Shown: positions 1 to 7,247, counted from the stretch's first letter. The stretch: DNA of 35,891 bases from an uncultured Lachnospira sp. (GCA_944381165.1 CALWKC010000029.1:1-35891), one strand, 5' to 3'. Program-made: numbers and translations. The notes: generated from the letters alone by a model not told the origin.

Positions 1-2
1 CC

Positions 3-56
3 ACAAGAAAAGGCGATATGCTACCCCTCCACGGGGCGCATACCGCCTTTTCTTGT
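3..56. repeat. Long hairpin (terminator-like inverted repeat)
   Basis: The arms ACAAGAAAAGGCG (3-15) and CGCCTTTTCTTGT (44-56) are perfectly complementary. The pairing continues inward through ATGC/GCAT and CCCC/GGGG with little interruption. The A-rich and T-rich outer ends would suit a bidirectional terminator. A frame open from base 2 to a stop at 122-124 runs through it on the plus strand, but the hairpin makes coding less likely. It may be the end of another mobile element or of a gene left of the window. Confidence 0.6.
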
Positions 57-116
57 TATCCAGCCCTCCGGCTGTATCGGTTGAGCAAAAGTCAGCGTGG
101 GAATGGTGTGGTATCT

Positions 117-251
117 TTATCTAAGTGAAACCCCCGATTCCCATTTATAAACAGCTCCTACAGTAACTCCCAATGCCTCTGCCATTTGTTCCTGTGTAAG
201 AGAATGTGCTTTACGCAAGCTTTTTATATTTTCTGCAATTCTTATTTTCAT
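117..251 (-). pseudogene. Truncated XRE-family HTH regulator (44 aa)
   Basis: This short minus-strand frame encodes a Cro/C1-type helix-turn-helix: a [14 protein letters not shown] start, then [12 protein letters not shown] and GAVYKWESG. Clostridial relatives continue after WESG with an S-L-P-E type helix and a sensor or dimerisation tail; here the frame stops four residues later (VSLR). So it is a DNA-binding stub without its C-terminal part. The promoter at 286-314 looks intact and a purine-rich stretch precedes the ATG at 249-251. The loss of homology around base 124-130 probably marks a recombination junction. Whether the stub belongs to the chromosome or to an element cannot be told from this window. 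The HTH call is firm; the truncation rests on remembered family length. Confidence 0.6.
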
Positions 252-285
252 GATACAGCCCTTCCTTCTTTATTATTTTAACACT

Positions 286-314
286 ATTATATTTTGATTT
301 GAACACACTGGCAA
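286..314 (-). promoter_or_regulatory. Sigma-A promoter of the truncated XRE gene
   Basis: On the minus strand a -35 TTGCCA (309-314) is followed after exactly 17 bp by a perfect -10 TATAAT (286-291). The predicted start is about 30 nt upstream of the ATG at 251. Confidence 0.6.
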
Positions 315-408
315 TACGAGTTGTTTATTCATTTTTATACTGATGGTATGTGTCGTTTCATCCACAAACATGATTGTACATATAATATTTTGCAAAATCA
401 TAATAACA

Positions 409-446
409 ACAAAAACACCCCAAGCAGTATCTCTACCACTTGGGGC
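409..446 (-). terminator. Rho-independent terminator of the relaxase gene
   Basis: A 7-bp stem is formed by CCCCAAG (418-424) and CTTGGGG (439-445). On the minus strand it is followed by a T-rich tract (the complement of 411-415 and beyond). It starts six bases after the relaxase stop codon. Confidence 0.75.
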
Positions 447-451
447 ATCCC

Positions 452-1876
452 CTACCGGCCCATTCCGGCAACCTTCCTGTGTACCCACTCCTTCACTTCG
501 CCAATTCGCTCCCGGAACACATCCAGCATGTTCCTTCCATTGATTACAAACTGTTTCATGAATTCATAGGCTTTTTCCAACTTATCCTGCAAGACCAGAA
601 TCTTGCTCCTAAGCTGTTCATTCTCGTAGGTTAAATCCACCACCTTATCAAACAAATCCGTATTCTCTATATCCGTTGATAACCTATGGTACAAATCCAA
701 GGCAATTTCCTTTTTACGGGTTGCTTCATCCAATTTCTCCGTCACTCTGGAAAGCTCCCCTTGCGCCCGCTCCACTTCTTTCTTTTTATCCGTCAGAAGC
801 TCATCTGCCTTCAGATACTCCGACTTGGAATACTCCGCTTTTTCTTCCCACTCTGCCATATCGTTTTTTCTACTCTCGATTAAGGCATCCGTACATTCCA
901 GCGTCATATTCTTGGCAGATATCTCTTCATCCAGCTTTTTGATTGTCTTCTCTGACAGGGTTTGAATGTGCTGCAGGGCATTTTCCTGCCTTTCCTTCTC
1001 ACGTTCCGCCTCCAATGCTTTCTCTGCCGCACGCTCCCTTCGATAATCAGAAAGAAGTAAATCGCCACGCTCGTTTTTCCCCTTGAACAAGCGTTTCCAA
1101 CCGATATTCTTTTCCATATCCTCTGCAATCCAGTTTTTCTGCTCCTCTATCCACTCTACTGCGCCATAAGCTGTACGCACCATCTGAGGTTTCTTTCCCT
1201 CTAGTGTATCCTGCCACACCAGCTCATCCGAGTCATCTCTTGCCTGCTCCATGGTGGTCTTATAACCCATTCGTGTAAAGGTCTGTGCCAAGGCATTCTG
1301 GGTTTTCTGTCCACGACTGCAATTATCGGAATAAGGAACAAATGTCATGTGAAGATGTGGTGTGGATTCGTCTCCATTGAATGCAAAGTTTGTAATCACT
1401 ATGCCCGCTTCAAAGGGTGGTTTCCACTCCGGGTCCTCCAGACAGCATTTGGAAGCAATGGTTACATTAGGAACCTCAAACATCAGATGGTCTGCAAATC
1501 TTAATAATACATCCTCTGCCCAGATAGCTGAAAGATTGTCCGTGTCGTACCCGGTATCATCCATATCCCCTATCTGCCAGATAATTTCATAGGATAAATG
1601 TTTCTTTTTATCCTTTTGAATCTTCTCATAATAGGTTGGTGGATCATCCTTGGCCCGACTCTTTTTCCGTTCCTTTGCAAGCCACTCCTCATAGGACTTT
1701 TGGAAAAGTTTATCGTATACCTGCTCCAAGGTAAATTCTTTAGTTCCGTCTACCAGTATCACATTCCTGTCTGCACGCTCCTGCACTGCATTCCAAGGAA
1801 TATGGTCTCTGTTATTGTGTTCTAAGTTCGGTGCCCGGAACAGTGCCCCCGATATGGTTCTATATAAATCCGGCAT
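452..1876 (-). CDS. mob: MobV/Pre-type relaxase (plasmid mobilization protein)
   Basis: This is the DNA-nicking transesterase that would cut the element's oriT and lead one strand into a recipient. The 474-residue protein carries the MobV/Pre signature near residues 165-185: a GDESTPHLHMTFVPY segment fits the H-x-D-E-x-x-P-H-x-H metal-binding motif of the family, with the first position less conserved. The N-terminal 270 residues form the catalytic part. Residues about 285-440 are highly charged and heptad-rich, as in the coiled-coil tail of Pre proteins. The ATG at 1876 follows AAAGGAG at a suitable distance. A 29-residue reading frame ends 15 nt upstream and a terminator follows the stop. 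The oriT-like hairpins sit just upstream, as in other MobV systems. It is probably transcribed from the promoter at 2483-2511 together with the excisionase-like gene. Confidence 0.85.
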   Translation of the reverse strand: MPDLYRTISGALFRAPNLEHNNRDHIPWNAVQERADRNVILVDGTKEFTLEQVYDKLFQKSYEEWLAKERKKSRAKDDPPTYYEKIQKDKKKHLSYEIIWQIGDMDDTGYDTDNLSAIWAEDVLLRFADHLMFEVPNVTIASKCCLEDPEWKPPFEAGIVITNFAFNGDESTPHLHMTFVPYSDNCSRGQKTQNALAQTFTRMGYKTTMEQARDDSDELVWQDTLEGKKPQMVRTAYGAVEWIEEQKNWIAEDMEKNIGWKRLFKGKNERGDLLLSDYRRERAAEKALEAEREKERQENALQHIQTLSEKTIKKLDEEISAKNMTLECTDALIESRKNDMAEWEEKAEYSKSEYLKADELLTDKKKEVERAQGELSRVTEKLDEATRKKEIALDLYHRLSTDIENTDLFDKVVDLTYENEQLRSKILVLQDKLEKAYEFMKQFVINGRNMLDVFRERIGEVKEWVHRKVAGMGR

Positions 1877-1891
1877 CTCATCACGCTCCTT

Positions 1892-1981
1892 TTATCCGTT
1901 CCATGTCTGCTTAAATTCTGAAATAAAAATCTTCTTATGCTCATTGTCATAATCTCCTTTTCTGAAATTTCCTAAGTTCAT
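1892..1981 (-). CDS. Small protein upstream of the relaxase (29 aa)
   Basis: A minus-strand frame from ATG at 1981 to TAA at 1892 encodes a hydrophilic peptide (begins MNLGNFRKGD, ends EFKQTWNG). Its composition is protein-like: mixed charges, aromatics and no low-complexity run. Its stop lies directly before the relaxase ribosome-binding site, as expected in a coupled operon. Its own ribosome-binding site is weak. The function is unknown; it may be an accessory mobilization peptide or the remnant of a longer protein. Two other short frames overlap the same DNA, so this one is preferred but not proven. Confidence 0.35.
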   Translation of the reverse strand: MNLGNFRKGDYDNEHKKIFISEFKQTWNG

Positions 1982-2030
1982 TTCTTAGGTTGTCGCTGTC
2001 CATTTTCTTTCCCGGTTCCGAAAGTAATGT

Positions 2031-2198
2031 CCCCCTATTAGTTTGGGAAATCCCAAACTAGGGGGCAAGCGTTTTGCCGCTTGACCACAAATGCATCTGC
2101 TCCCACCAGCCGTACTAGGAAGTCTTCTTCCTGTGGCTGGCAGTCACATCTGCATGCTGACATTCTTATTGTAGAAATGAACCGGTTCGAATGTCAGC
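2031..2198. other. Candidate oriT: cluster of four inverted repeats
   Basis: This 260-bp gap between the excisionase-like gene and the relaxase operon holds four dyads in a row. The first pairs CCCCCTA (2031-2037) plus GTTTGGGA (2041-2048) with TCCCAAAC (2051-2058) plus TAGGGGG (2059-2065). The second pairs CAAGCG (2066-2071) with CGCTTG (2078-2083). The third spans 2106-2140 (CCAGCC and AGGAAG arms). The fourth pairs GCTGACATTC (2156-2165) with GAATGTCAGC (2189-2198) around the palindrome GAACCGGTTC. MobV relaxases recognise hairpins directly upstream of their own gene, so the position supports an oriT. The nick site is not identified. Confidence 0.55.
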
Positions 2199-2240
2199 CT
2201 TTGGGAAATATCTCAATCGCTCTTTAGGACTTTGCTTACG

Positions 2241-2426
2241 CTATTCCTCGGAAGTGTATCCGTAGTATCTTTTCTCAAAATACTTTCTTGGGCACTTTCC
2301 GGCAATTTTGATATATCCCTGCTCAGCCAGTTCCTCATTGAGCTGTCTAATAATCTGGTAGGCTTTTCCCTTGCTGACGCCCAAGGTATCCACCAACTCA
2401 TCTGCCGTCACATATTGTGTTTTCAT
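2241..2426 (-). CDS. Excisionase-like small winged-helix protein (61 aa)
   Basis: A small basic DNA-binding protein, probably the recombination directionality factor that helps the integrase excise the element, or a regulator with that role. An N-terminal helix-turn-helix (YVTADELVDTLGVSKGKAYQ) is followed by IIRQLNEELAEQGY and a basic tail. This arrangement is common in small proteins next to tyrosine integrases of Gram-positive elements. Translation is placed at the ATG at 2424-2426 because GAGGTGAG lies 4-11 nt upstream; the longer frame from 2465 has no ribosome-binding site. It is divergent from the XRE repressor and lies behind a consensus promoter with an operator-like site just downstream of the start point. 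The excisionase role is inferred from context. Confidence 0.65.
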   Translation of the reverse strand: MKTQYVTADELVDTLGVSKGKAYQIIRQLNEELAEQGYIKIAGKCPRKYFEKRYYGYTSEE

Positions 2427-2446
2427 ACTCTCACCTCGCTCTCTAC

Positions 2447-2463
2447 TATCACATTTTGTCCGC
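2447..2463. promoter_or_regulatory. Second operator-like site for the XRE repressor
   Basis: TATCACATTTTGTCCGC matches 13 of 17 bases of the perfect dyad at 2532-2548 (TATCAC, 5 bp, GTGATA). It lies just downstream of the predicted start of the minus-strand promoter, so a repressor bound here could block transcription of the excisionase-like gene and relaxase. Confidence 0.45.
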
Positions 2464-2482
2464 ATTTTTCATTTCATGATTA

Positions 2483-2511
2483 TTTATACTACTACTTTTT
2501 GTTCTTGTCAA
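2483..2511 (-). promoter_or_regulatory. Sigma-A promoter for the excisionase/mobilization genes
   Basis: On the minus strand a perfect -35 TTGACA (2506-2511) and a -10 TATAAA (2483-2488) are separated by 17 bp. It reads toward the excisionase-like gene and, with no clear terminator before it, probably the relaxase. Confidence 0.7.
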
Positions 2512-2523
2512 TAGATTTTCCTA

Positions 2524-2552
2524 TTGCCAAATATCACGTTTTGTGATAGTAT
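2524..2552 (+). promoter_or_regulatory. Promoter of the XRE repressor with embedded operator
   Basis: A -35 TTGCCA (2524-2529) and a -10 TAGTAT (2547-2552) are 17 bp apart. The perfect dyad TATCAC-N5-GTGATA (2532-2548) fills the spacer, so the repressor would occlude its own promoter. Confidence 0.55.
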
Positions 2553-2574
2553 TTGTTTCAGGAGGTGAAAAGCC

Positions 2575-3054
2575 ATGAATATTATGACACTTGAAGAACG
2601 CAAGGAACTTGGCAACAGACTAAAACAAGCAAGAAAAGAGAAAGGGCTATCACAAGAGGAGCTCGCCAATCTCATCGGCTTGAAAGTAGGAACGGTTTCC
2701 AAATACGAACAGGGAGACCGCACTCCGGGAATCGGAAAGCTTCAACTAATTGCAAATGCTTTGGGATGTGACACATCCAGATTTGTAGCATCCGGCGATG
2801 AATATGTACGGATGACTCAGACCACGGATTATGGCAACAATCTAGATGCATATTTAAACTGGTTGAGATTTTCCCACTTCGGATGCAATCCCTGTCAAAT
2901 TGAAAACGATGACGGAAGTAAATCTTCTTCCTGCCTTATCAGCTTTGATAAGGAAACTTTTCCAATCAGTGAGGAAGCACTGGGAAGAGTTATGGAATAT
3001 CAAAAGGAACAGTTCAAACAACTCATCCGACTCTTTGGCGAGGACCTTCGATAG
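2575..3054 (+). CDS. XRE-family repressor of the mobile element
   Basis: The protein has 159 residues. Positions 11-65 form a classic Cro/C1 helix-turn-helix (GNRLKQARKEKGLSQEELAN, then GLKVGTVSKYEQGDRTP). The rest is a tail of unassigned fold, rich in aromatic residues (YLNWLRF), ending in an amphipathic helix. It most likely keeps the element quiet by binding the dyad in its own promoter and the related site in front of the excisionase-like gene. A strong AGGAGGTG site precedes the first ATG at 2575 by about 8 nt, so this start is preferred over the Met three codons later. The integrase begins 14 nt after the stop, so the two genes are probably co-transcribed and repressor level may set integrase level. 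No RecA-dependent autocleavage or peptidase domain is visible, so the inducing signal is unknown. Confidence 0.8.
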   Translation: MNIMTLEERKELGNRLKQARKEKGLSQEELANLIGLKVGTVSKYEQGDRTPGIGKLQLIANALGCDTSRFVASGDEYVRMTQTTDYGNNLDAYLNWLRFSHFGCNPCQIENDDGSKSSSCLISFDKETFPISEEALGRVMEYQKEQFKQLIRLFGEDLR

Positions 3055-3068
3055 TAAAGGTAAACAAT

Positions 3069-4283
3069 ATGCCGGTCTATAAAGATGAAGAACGAGGAAC
3101 CTGGTATGTCAGATGTTATTATGAAGATTTTACCGGAAAGAAAAAACAGATAAAGAAACGAGGTTTTAAGCTTCAGCGAGAAGCAAAGGAATGGGAAGCC
3201 GATTTTCTAAGAAAGCAGAAAGGCAGCACAGATATGACCTTCCGCTCTATGTACGAGATTTATATAGAGGATATGGGGCACCGGTGCCGCCAGAGCACCA
3301 TCGACGGAAAGAAGCATGTCTTTGAGAGGCTTATTCTCCCTTATTTTGAAAATAAGCCTATCAATAAGATTACTCCCAAGGACATCCGAGCCTGGCAGAA
3401 CGAAATGATTGCAAAGGATTATTCCAACTCCTACCTAGACAGGATGCAGAATATGATTACAGCACTTTTCAATTATGCAGTGGACTACTTCAACTTAGCA
3501 GAGAATCCCTGCCACAAGGCGGGCAGAATGGGTAAGCGTGAGGTTGTGGTAAATTTCTGGACAAAGGATGAATTCGACCGGATACTGGCAGCCATGGAAG
3601 ATGATCCTACAGCGCATGTTTCGTTTTCACTGCTGTACTACTCCGGTATCCGTTTTGGAGAATTCCTCGCATTGACACCGAAAGACTTCGATTTTGAGAA
3701 GAACACTCTCGACATCACCAAAAGTCTCCAGCGTGTGAAAAAGCAGGATGTGGTCACTCCACCCAAAACACCCAAGAGTATCCGGAACATCATCATACCG
3801 GACTTTGTAATGAACGAAGTCAAAGATTATATGTCAAAACTTTATGATTTAAAAGATACGGACAGGGTCTTCCCCTTCACCAAATCTTATATCAATAATG
3901 CGATGGAAAGAGCTTGCAAGAAAAGCGGAGTGAAAAAGATTCGTATCCACGACATCCGCCACTCCCACGCCAGCTATCTTATCAACTTAGGATGCGCACC
4001 ACTGCTCATATCGGAACGGTTAGGACACGAAAAGGTACAGACTACCTTAAGCACCTACTCCCACCTGTATCCGAATAAGCATCAGGAAGTGGTGGATATG
4101 ATACAAAACCAACACAAACGGGATATGGCAACATCCGATGTAACTGCCCCGGCAGAAGCATCGGAAGAACCCAAACCACAGGGCACACGGTTCAAAGTCG
4201 TAAGTCCAAAGGATGAAATAAGCCCACAGCAAGTCCACGAGAATGACTTAAGCCCATGCGTCGGCTTCACCAGACGCACATAA
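3069..4283 (+). CDS. int: Tyrosine integrase of the mobile element
   Basis: A 404-residue phage/Tn916-type site-specific recombinase that would join and release the element. Residues 1-50 resemble the AP2-like arm-binding domain (GTWYVRCYYED). Residues 55-150 form the SAM-like core-binding domain. The catalytic domain shows Arg195 (YSGIRFGEFL), the H-x-x-R pair His294/Arg297 (HDIRHSH), His320 (LGHEKVQTT) and the nucleophile Tyr330 (STYSHLYP), so the active site is complete. A tail of about 65 residues after the catalytic tyrosine is longer than usual and rich in Pro, Glu and Lys. It follows the repressor gene by 14 nt with a modest AAAGG site. A hairpin and then the probable right end of the element follow. 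Confidence 0.92.
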   Translation: MPVYKDEERGTWYVRCYYEDFTGKKKQIKKRGFKLQREAKEWEADFLRKQKGSTDMTFRSMYEIYIEDMGHRCRQSTIDGKKHVFERLILPYFENKPINKITPKDIRAWQNEMIAKDYSNSYLDRMQNMITALFNYAVDYFNLAENPCHKAGRMGKREVVVNFWTKDEFDRILAAMEDDPTAHVSFSLLYYSGIRFGEFLALTPKDFDFEKNTLDITKSLQRVKKQDVVTPPKTPKSIRNIIIPDFVMNEVKDYMSKLYDLKDTDRVFPFTKSYINNAMERACKKSGVKKIRIHDIRHSHASYLINLGCAPLLISERLGHEKVQTTLSTYSHLYPNKHQEVVDMIQNQHKRDMATSDVTAPAEASEEPKPQGTRFKVVSPKDEISPQQVHENDLSPCVGFTRRT

Positions 4284-4286
4284 AAA

Positions 4287-4318
4287 GGCTCAACCCCTTG
4301 TAAACAAAGGGCTGAGCC
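4287..4318 (-). terminator. Terminator hairpin after the integrase
   Basis: GGCTCA and TGAGCC arms plus an inner CCC/GGG helix form a stem around TAAA. The A-run lies on the left (4282-4286), so a T-run follows the hairpin only on the minus strand. It would stop transcripts entering the element from the right, although it may also serve the integrase. Confidence 0.55.
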
Positions 4319-4368
4319 AATTAAGTCAATTGATACTCAAAAAGTATTTAATTACTCGATGATTGTAG

Positions 4369-7164
4369 CAACACCACAAAAACATTAAAAGGCTTGGCGC
4401 ATTTATTCTGGCTGCTGCGCTTATCTTTACAAGCACAGGCTTCTGGTCTCTTACGACCACAACTGCGGCAGAACCGGAAACAATTACGTATAACGGCGAG
4501 ACTGTCACTTTGTCAGACCATGCATTATACGTAAATCAAAGTCTGACAGAATCCACGTCTTATTCTTTTAAGACTCTCCAGGAGGCTGTCGCTAATGCAA
4601 AGCCGGGCACAAAGGACAACCCTACCGTAATCTATCTTGAGCCGGACGTATACTGGACGGACGATTACACAAAAGAAGAGGACAGAAAGGATGATGACTT
4701 AATCGGATTAATCATCCCACAGGCTTACATAACACTTGTCGGAATGACGGGAAATCCGGACGATGTAGTTATCGCCTCTGACAGAGGTCAGAATGCCGGA
4801 GCAGACGGAAACTTCAACACAATAGGTGTTGGTGACGGCTTCCACGCAAAAGACCTCACAATAGGAAATTACTGCAACGTAGACCTTATCTATGAAAGAG
4901 ACCCTTCTAAGAACCACCCGAAGCGTCAGGAGTCTATCACACAGGCACAGGCAGTAACAAAAGCGCCTGGAATTGAAGACATGGACGAATGGTTCTTTGA
5001 GAACTGCAATATCATTTCACGTCTCAATTTGTTCTCGCGCGATGAGCGTCCTAAACGCTCTCTGCTTAAGGACTGCCACTTAGAGTGTACAGATGACTCA
5101 CTCGGAACAGGTTATATAACAATTTTCCAGAATTGTACATTTAACCTTTATTCCAACACTCCTTGCGGCGGAGCCTCATTCTATATGCAGGCATTTTTAG
5201 GATGCAAATTTACGACAGAGCTTTTAGACAATAAGACAATCACTCTCTGCAAAAACACAAAGCCTTTCGCATTTATCGACTGCGAATTCGGCGGAGATAT
5301 GACAGGCATGGAGTGGAAACAGAGCAACTTCTCAGACGACATTCGCCAGATTGTATATAACAACACTCTCAACGGAGAGCCTCTTGTTATCAGCCCTGAT
5401 TATCCTGAACTCTCAGTCACGCCTGATGAAGAGCAGCTCAAGGCATTCAAGTACAACGGCGAGTACAATATTTATAATCTCTTAAACGGCGCAGGCTATG
5501 AAGAGTGGGATCCTCTTAACCAGAAGGATACAATGCCAACCGGAACATGGAATATCCAGTTTGACTATGAGGGCATCACAAAGGACGTAGTTCCTGAGCT
5601 CGAAGGCGACAATGAAGACTCTCTTGAAGTTACTCCTATTGTTTTAGGCGGAGAAGATAAGACCGTCACATGGGGCACAACAGATGACACAATCTCAATT
5701 GAGCCGCTTGCTAACGGAAATGTAATTGTAAAGGGAAATAACACAACACTTGAAAATAAGACGGGCTGCCTTACAGCTACTGCTGCAAACGGCATGACAA
5801 AGGTTTTACATTTCACAATCACACCAATGATTTACGATGCGCCTGTATTTACGTCAGAGCCTCAGCTTTCAACTCCAGCGGACGGAAAGCTTACTGTTTC
5901 TTATGAGATTTCTGATGAGAGCGGCGGATCCGATATGAGCCAGATTAACTGGTACCGCGGCACAAAAGAGGACGGCTCGGATAAGGTCTTAGTTGCACAG
6001 ACAACATATGTAAAGGATGACTCTGAGCCTTATACATCTTACACATTGAGACTTGACGATGTAAACCATTATATTTTCTGTGAGGTAATTCCAAAGCGCT
6101 CAAATACGACTCAGGGCACTTCAGCATTTGCTCCTGTTTCAGGACTTATCACCAACAGTGATGTGGCAGAGGATGTAAAGGGAGTATACGATATTGACCT
6201 TGAACATCTTGCTTACATAGAGGCAGAAAATGACACAGCAGAAAATAATTACGAGTGGACTACAACACTTGAGGACGGCAACTGGTACGGCGGATTTTAT
6301 CTGCCTGTAGAGTACAGAGCCGGCGGAATCTGGGAAGACAAAGCATACCTTCCTGTTGACGGAGAACTTCCATACACCTTTGCTGCAGGTGCTTCAGGCG
6401 CCGAGGGCACATATGGACTTCAGACTACAACACAGGGCGCAAGACTTGTCTATGTAGACGATACCGAGCGCAAGGACATGTCAATGACAATCAACCTCTC
6501 GCCTCATAAAACAGGCGCACAGGGCTTCGGCAGCGCAAAGCAGTATATGGATATTTTCTTTAAATATGACGCTAAGACAATGACAGGCTACGGTTTAAGA
6601 ATTACCCGTGTTCCTGAAATTTCTGACCCTGCTTTAGCTGACTACGCAGCAAAATCTTGTACCTTTACTCTTATGGAATACAAGAACGGCGTTGCTACTC
6701 CTCTTGAAGAGAGTGTTGTATCTACCGCTTTTCTTCCTGACTGCACAATTAAGCTTGATGTGACAGGAAACGTATTTACAGCAGATGTTACAACAACAAC
6801 TCCTCAGGACTCATCTTCTCCTGCAGAGCTTGTTCATGAAGTACATCTTACGCATGTATTCGACGGTGAGGTAAACAACTACAGCGGAATCGGTTTCCAG
6901 CACACAGGTACCGCAGGTGCAGGCAAGTCAGGCAACCGTACAACAATTCACTCAGTGAGTGTTGACTACAAGGGCGTTACAGGCGAGATTGACGATATAA
7001 CTCCTGACAACCCTGATGTTACACCTGAAACTCCTGACGGCGACGGCAGCAGCGTTTCAACAGGCGATTCACTTGCTCCTGTTATCTGGCTTGCAGCTCT
7101 CTGCACTGTCAGCGCAGCAACAATGCTGTTAATCAGCCTTAAGAAGAAAAATTTTATAAAGTAA
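4369..7164 (+). CDS. Large secreted wall-anchored beta-helix protein, start codon missing
   Basis: Probably a surface glycan-binding or pectin-active protein. Frame-matched codons from 4378 read KNIKRLGAFILAAALIFTST, a clear signal peptide, continuing without a break into the 884-residue frame that begins at TTG 4510. No ATG, GTG or TTG lies between the in-frame stop (4366-4368) and the signal peptide, so the native start has been lost, most likely to the neighbouring mobile element. Residues 1-300 (counted from 4510) have the repeating N-C-x-F / D-C-x-F turns of a right-handed beta-helix like pectinesterases and pectate lyases, but I do not find the catalytic motifs of CE8. Ig-like segments (about 360-560) and a probable lectin-type domain (about 570-830) follow. 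The C-terminus has STGDS, a hydrophobic segment and SLKKK, resembling a non-canonical sortase signal. Function and present expression are uncertain. Confidence 0.7.
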   Translation, partial: QHHKNIKRLGAFILAAALIFTSTGFWSLTTTTAAEPETITYNGETVTLSDHALYVNQSLTESTSYSFKTLQEAVANAKPGTKDNPTVIYLEPDVYWTDDYTKEEDRKDDDLIGLIIPQAYITLVGMTGNPDDVVIASDRGQNAGADGNFNTIGVGDGFHAKDLTIGNYCNVDLIYERDPSKNHPKRQESITQAQAVTKAPGIEDMDEWFFENCNIISRLNLFSRDERPKRSLLKDCHLECTDDSLGTGYITIFQNCTFNLYSNTPCGGASFYMQAFLGCKFTTELLDNKTITLCKNTKPFAFIDCEFGGDMTGMEWKQSNFSDDIRQIVYNNTLNGEPLVISPDYPELSVTPDEEQLKAFKYNGEYNIYNLLNGAGYEEWDPLNQKDTMPTGTWNIQFDYEGITKDVVPELEGDNEDSLEVTPIVLGGEDKTVTWGTTDDTISIEPLANGNVIVKGNNTTLENKTGCLTATAANGMTKVLHFTITPMIYDAPVFTSEPQLSTPADGKLTVSYEISDESGGSDMSQINWYRGTKEDGSDKVLVAQTTYVKDDSEPYTSYTLRLDDVNHYIFCEVIPKRSNTTQGTSAFAPVSGLITNSDVAEDVKGVYDIDLEHLAYIEAENDTAENNYEWTTTLEDGNWYGGFYLPVEYRAGGIWEDKAYLPVDGELPYTFAAGASGAEGTYGLQTTTQGARLVYVDDTERKDMSMTINLSPHKTGAQGFGSAKQYMDIFFKYDAKTMTGYGLRITRVPEISDPALADYAAKSCTFTLMEYKNGVATPLEESVVSTAFLPDCTIKLDVTGNVFTADVTTTTPQDSSSPAELVHEVHLTHVFDGEVNNYSGIGFQHTGTAGAGKSGNRTTIHSVSVDYKGVTGEIDDITPDNPDVTPETPDGDGSSVSTGDSLAPVIWLAALCTVSAATMLLISLKKKNFIK

Positions 7165-7201
7165 TATGCAAACTGTACTTTAGAAAATAATTAAATCAAA
7201 G

Positions 7202-7243
7202 AAAACGGGTCGGGGCGTATCTGATACGCTCCGGCCCGTTTTT
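7202..7243. terminator. Bidirectional terminator between convergent genes
   Basis: AAAACGGG plus GGGCGTAT pairs with ATACGC plus CCCGTTTTT to form a strong GC-rich hairpin with an A-run on one side and a T-run on the other. It separates the surface-protein gene (plus) from the GH13 gene (minus). Confidence 0.85.
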
Positions 7244-7247
7244 ATAA

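Larger units (their letters stand above)
396..4368. mobile_element. Cryptic integrative mobilizable element (approximate limits)
   Basis: A compact module holds everything a mobilizable element needs and no visible cargo. It contains a relaxase (452-1876), an oriT-like hairpin cluster (2031-2198), an excisionase-like protein (2241-2426), an XRE repressor (2575-3054) and a tyrosine integrase (3069-4283). No coupling protein or type IV secretion gene is present, so transfer would depend on a helper element. The right limit is placed where the signal-peptide gene loses its start codon (about 4366-4376). The left limit is uncertain: it could lie just beyond the relaxase terminator or left of the truncated XRE gene. 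No convincing direct repeat defines the ends. Confidence 0.5.

Noticed and set aside
2-124. Plus-strand frame open from the left edge to TAA at 122-124
   Set aside because: It runs through a near-perfect hairpin and has no visible start or recognised motif; the hairpin explains the sequence better.
1822-1944. 40-codon frame overlapping the start of the relaxase (MSIRRFLFQNLSRHG...)
   Set aside because: It overlaps the relaxase by 53 nt. The alternative frame ending before the relaxase ribosome site is a better candidate.
409-4384. 9-bp direct repeats ACAAAAACA (409-417 and 4376-4384) and ATGATTGTA (370-378 and 4359-4367) as attachment-site cores
   Set aside because: Both are short and AT-rich, so chance matches are likely. 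Joining the flanks at either repeat does not restore a sensible start for the signal-peptide gene.
4510-4512. TTG at 4510 as the true start of the surface protein
   Set aside because: No ribosome-binding site precedes it, and the upstream in-frame codons encode a typical signal peptide, so the protein originally started earlier.
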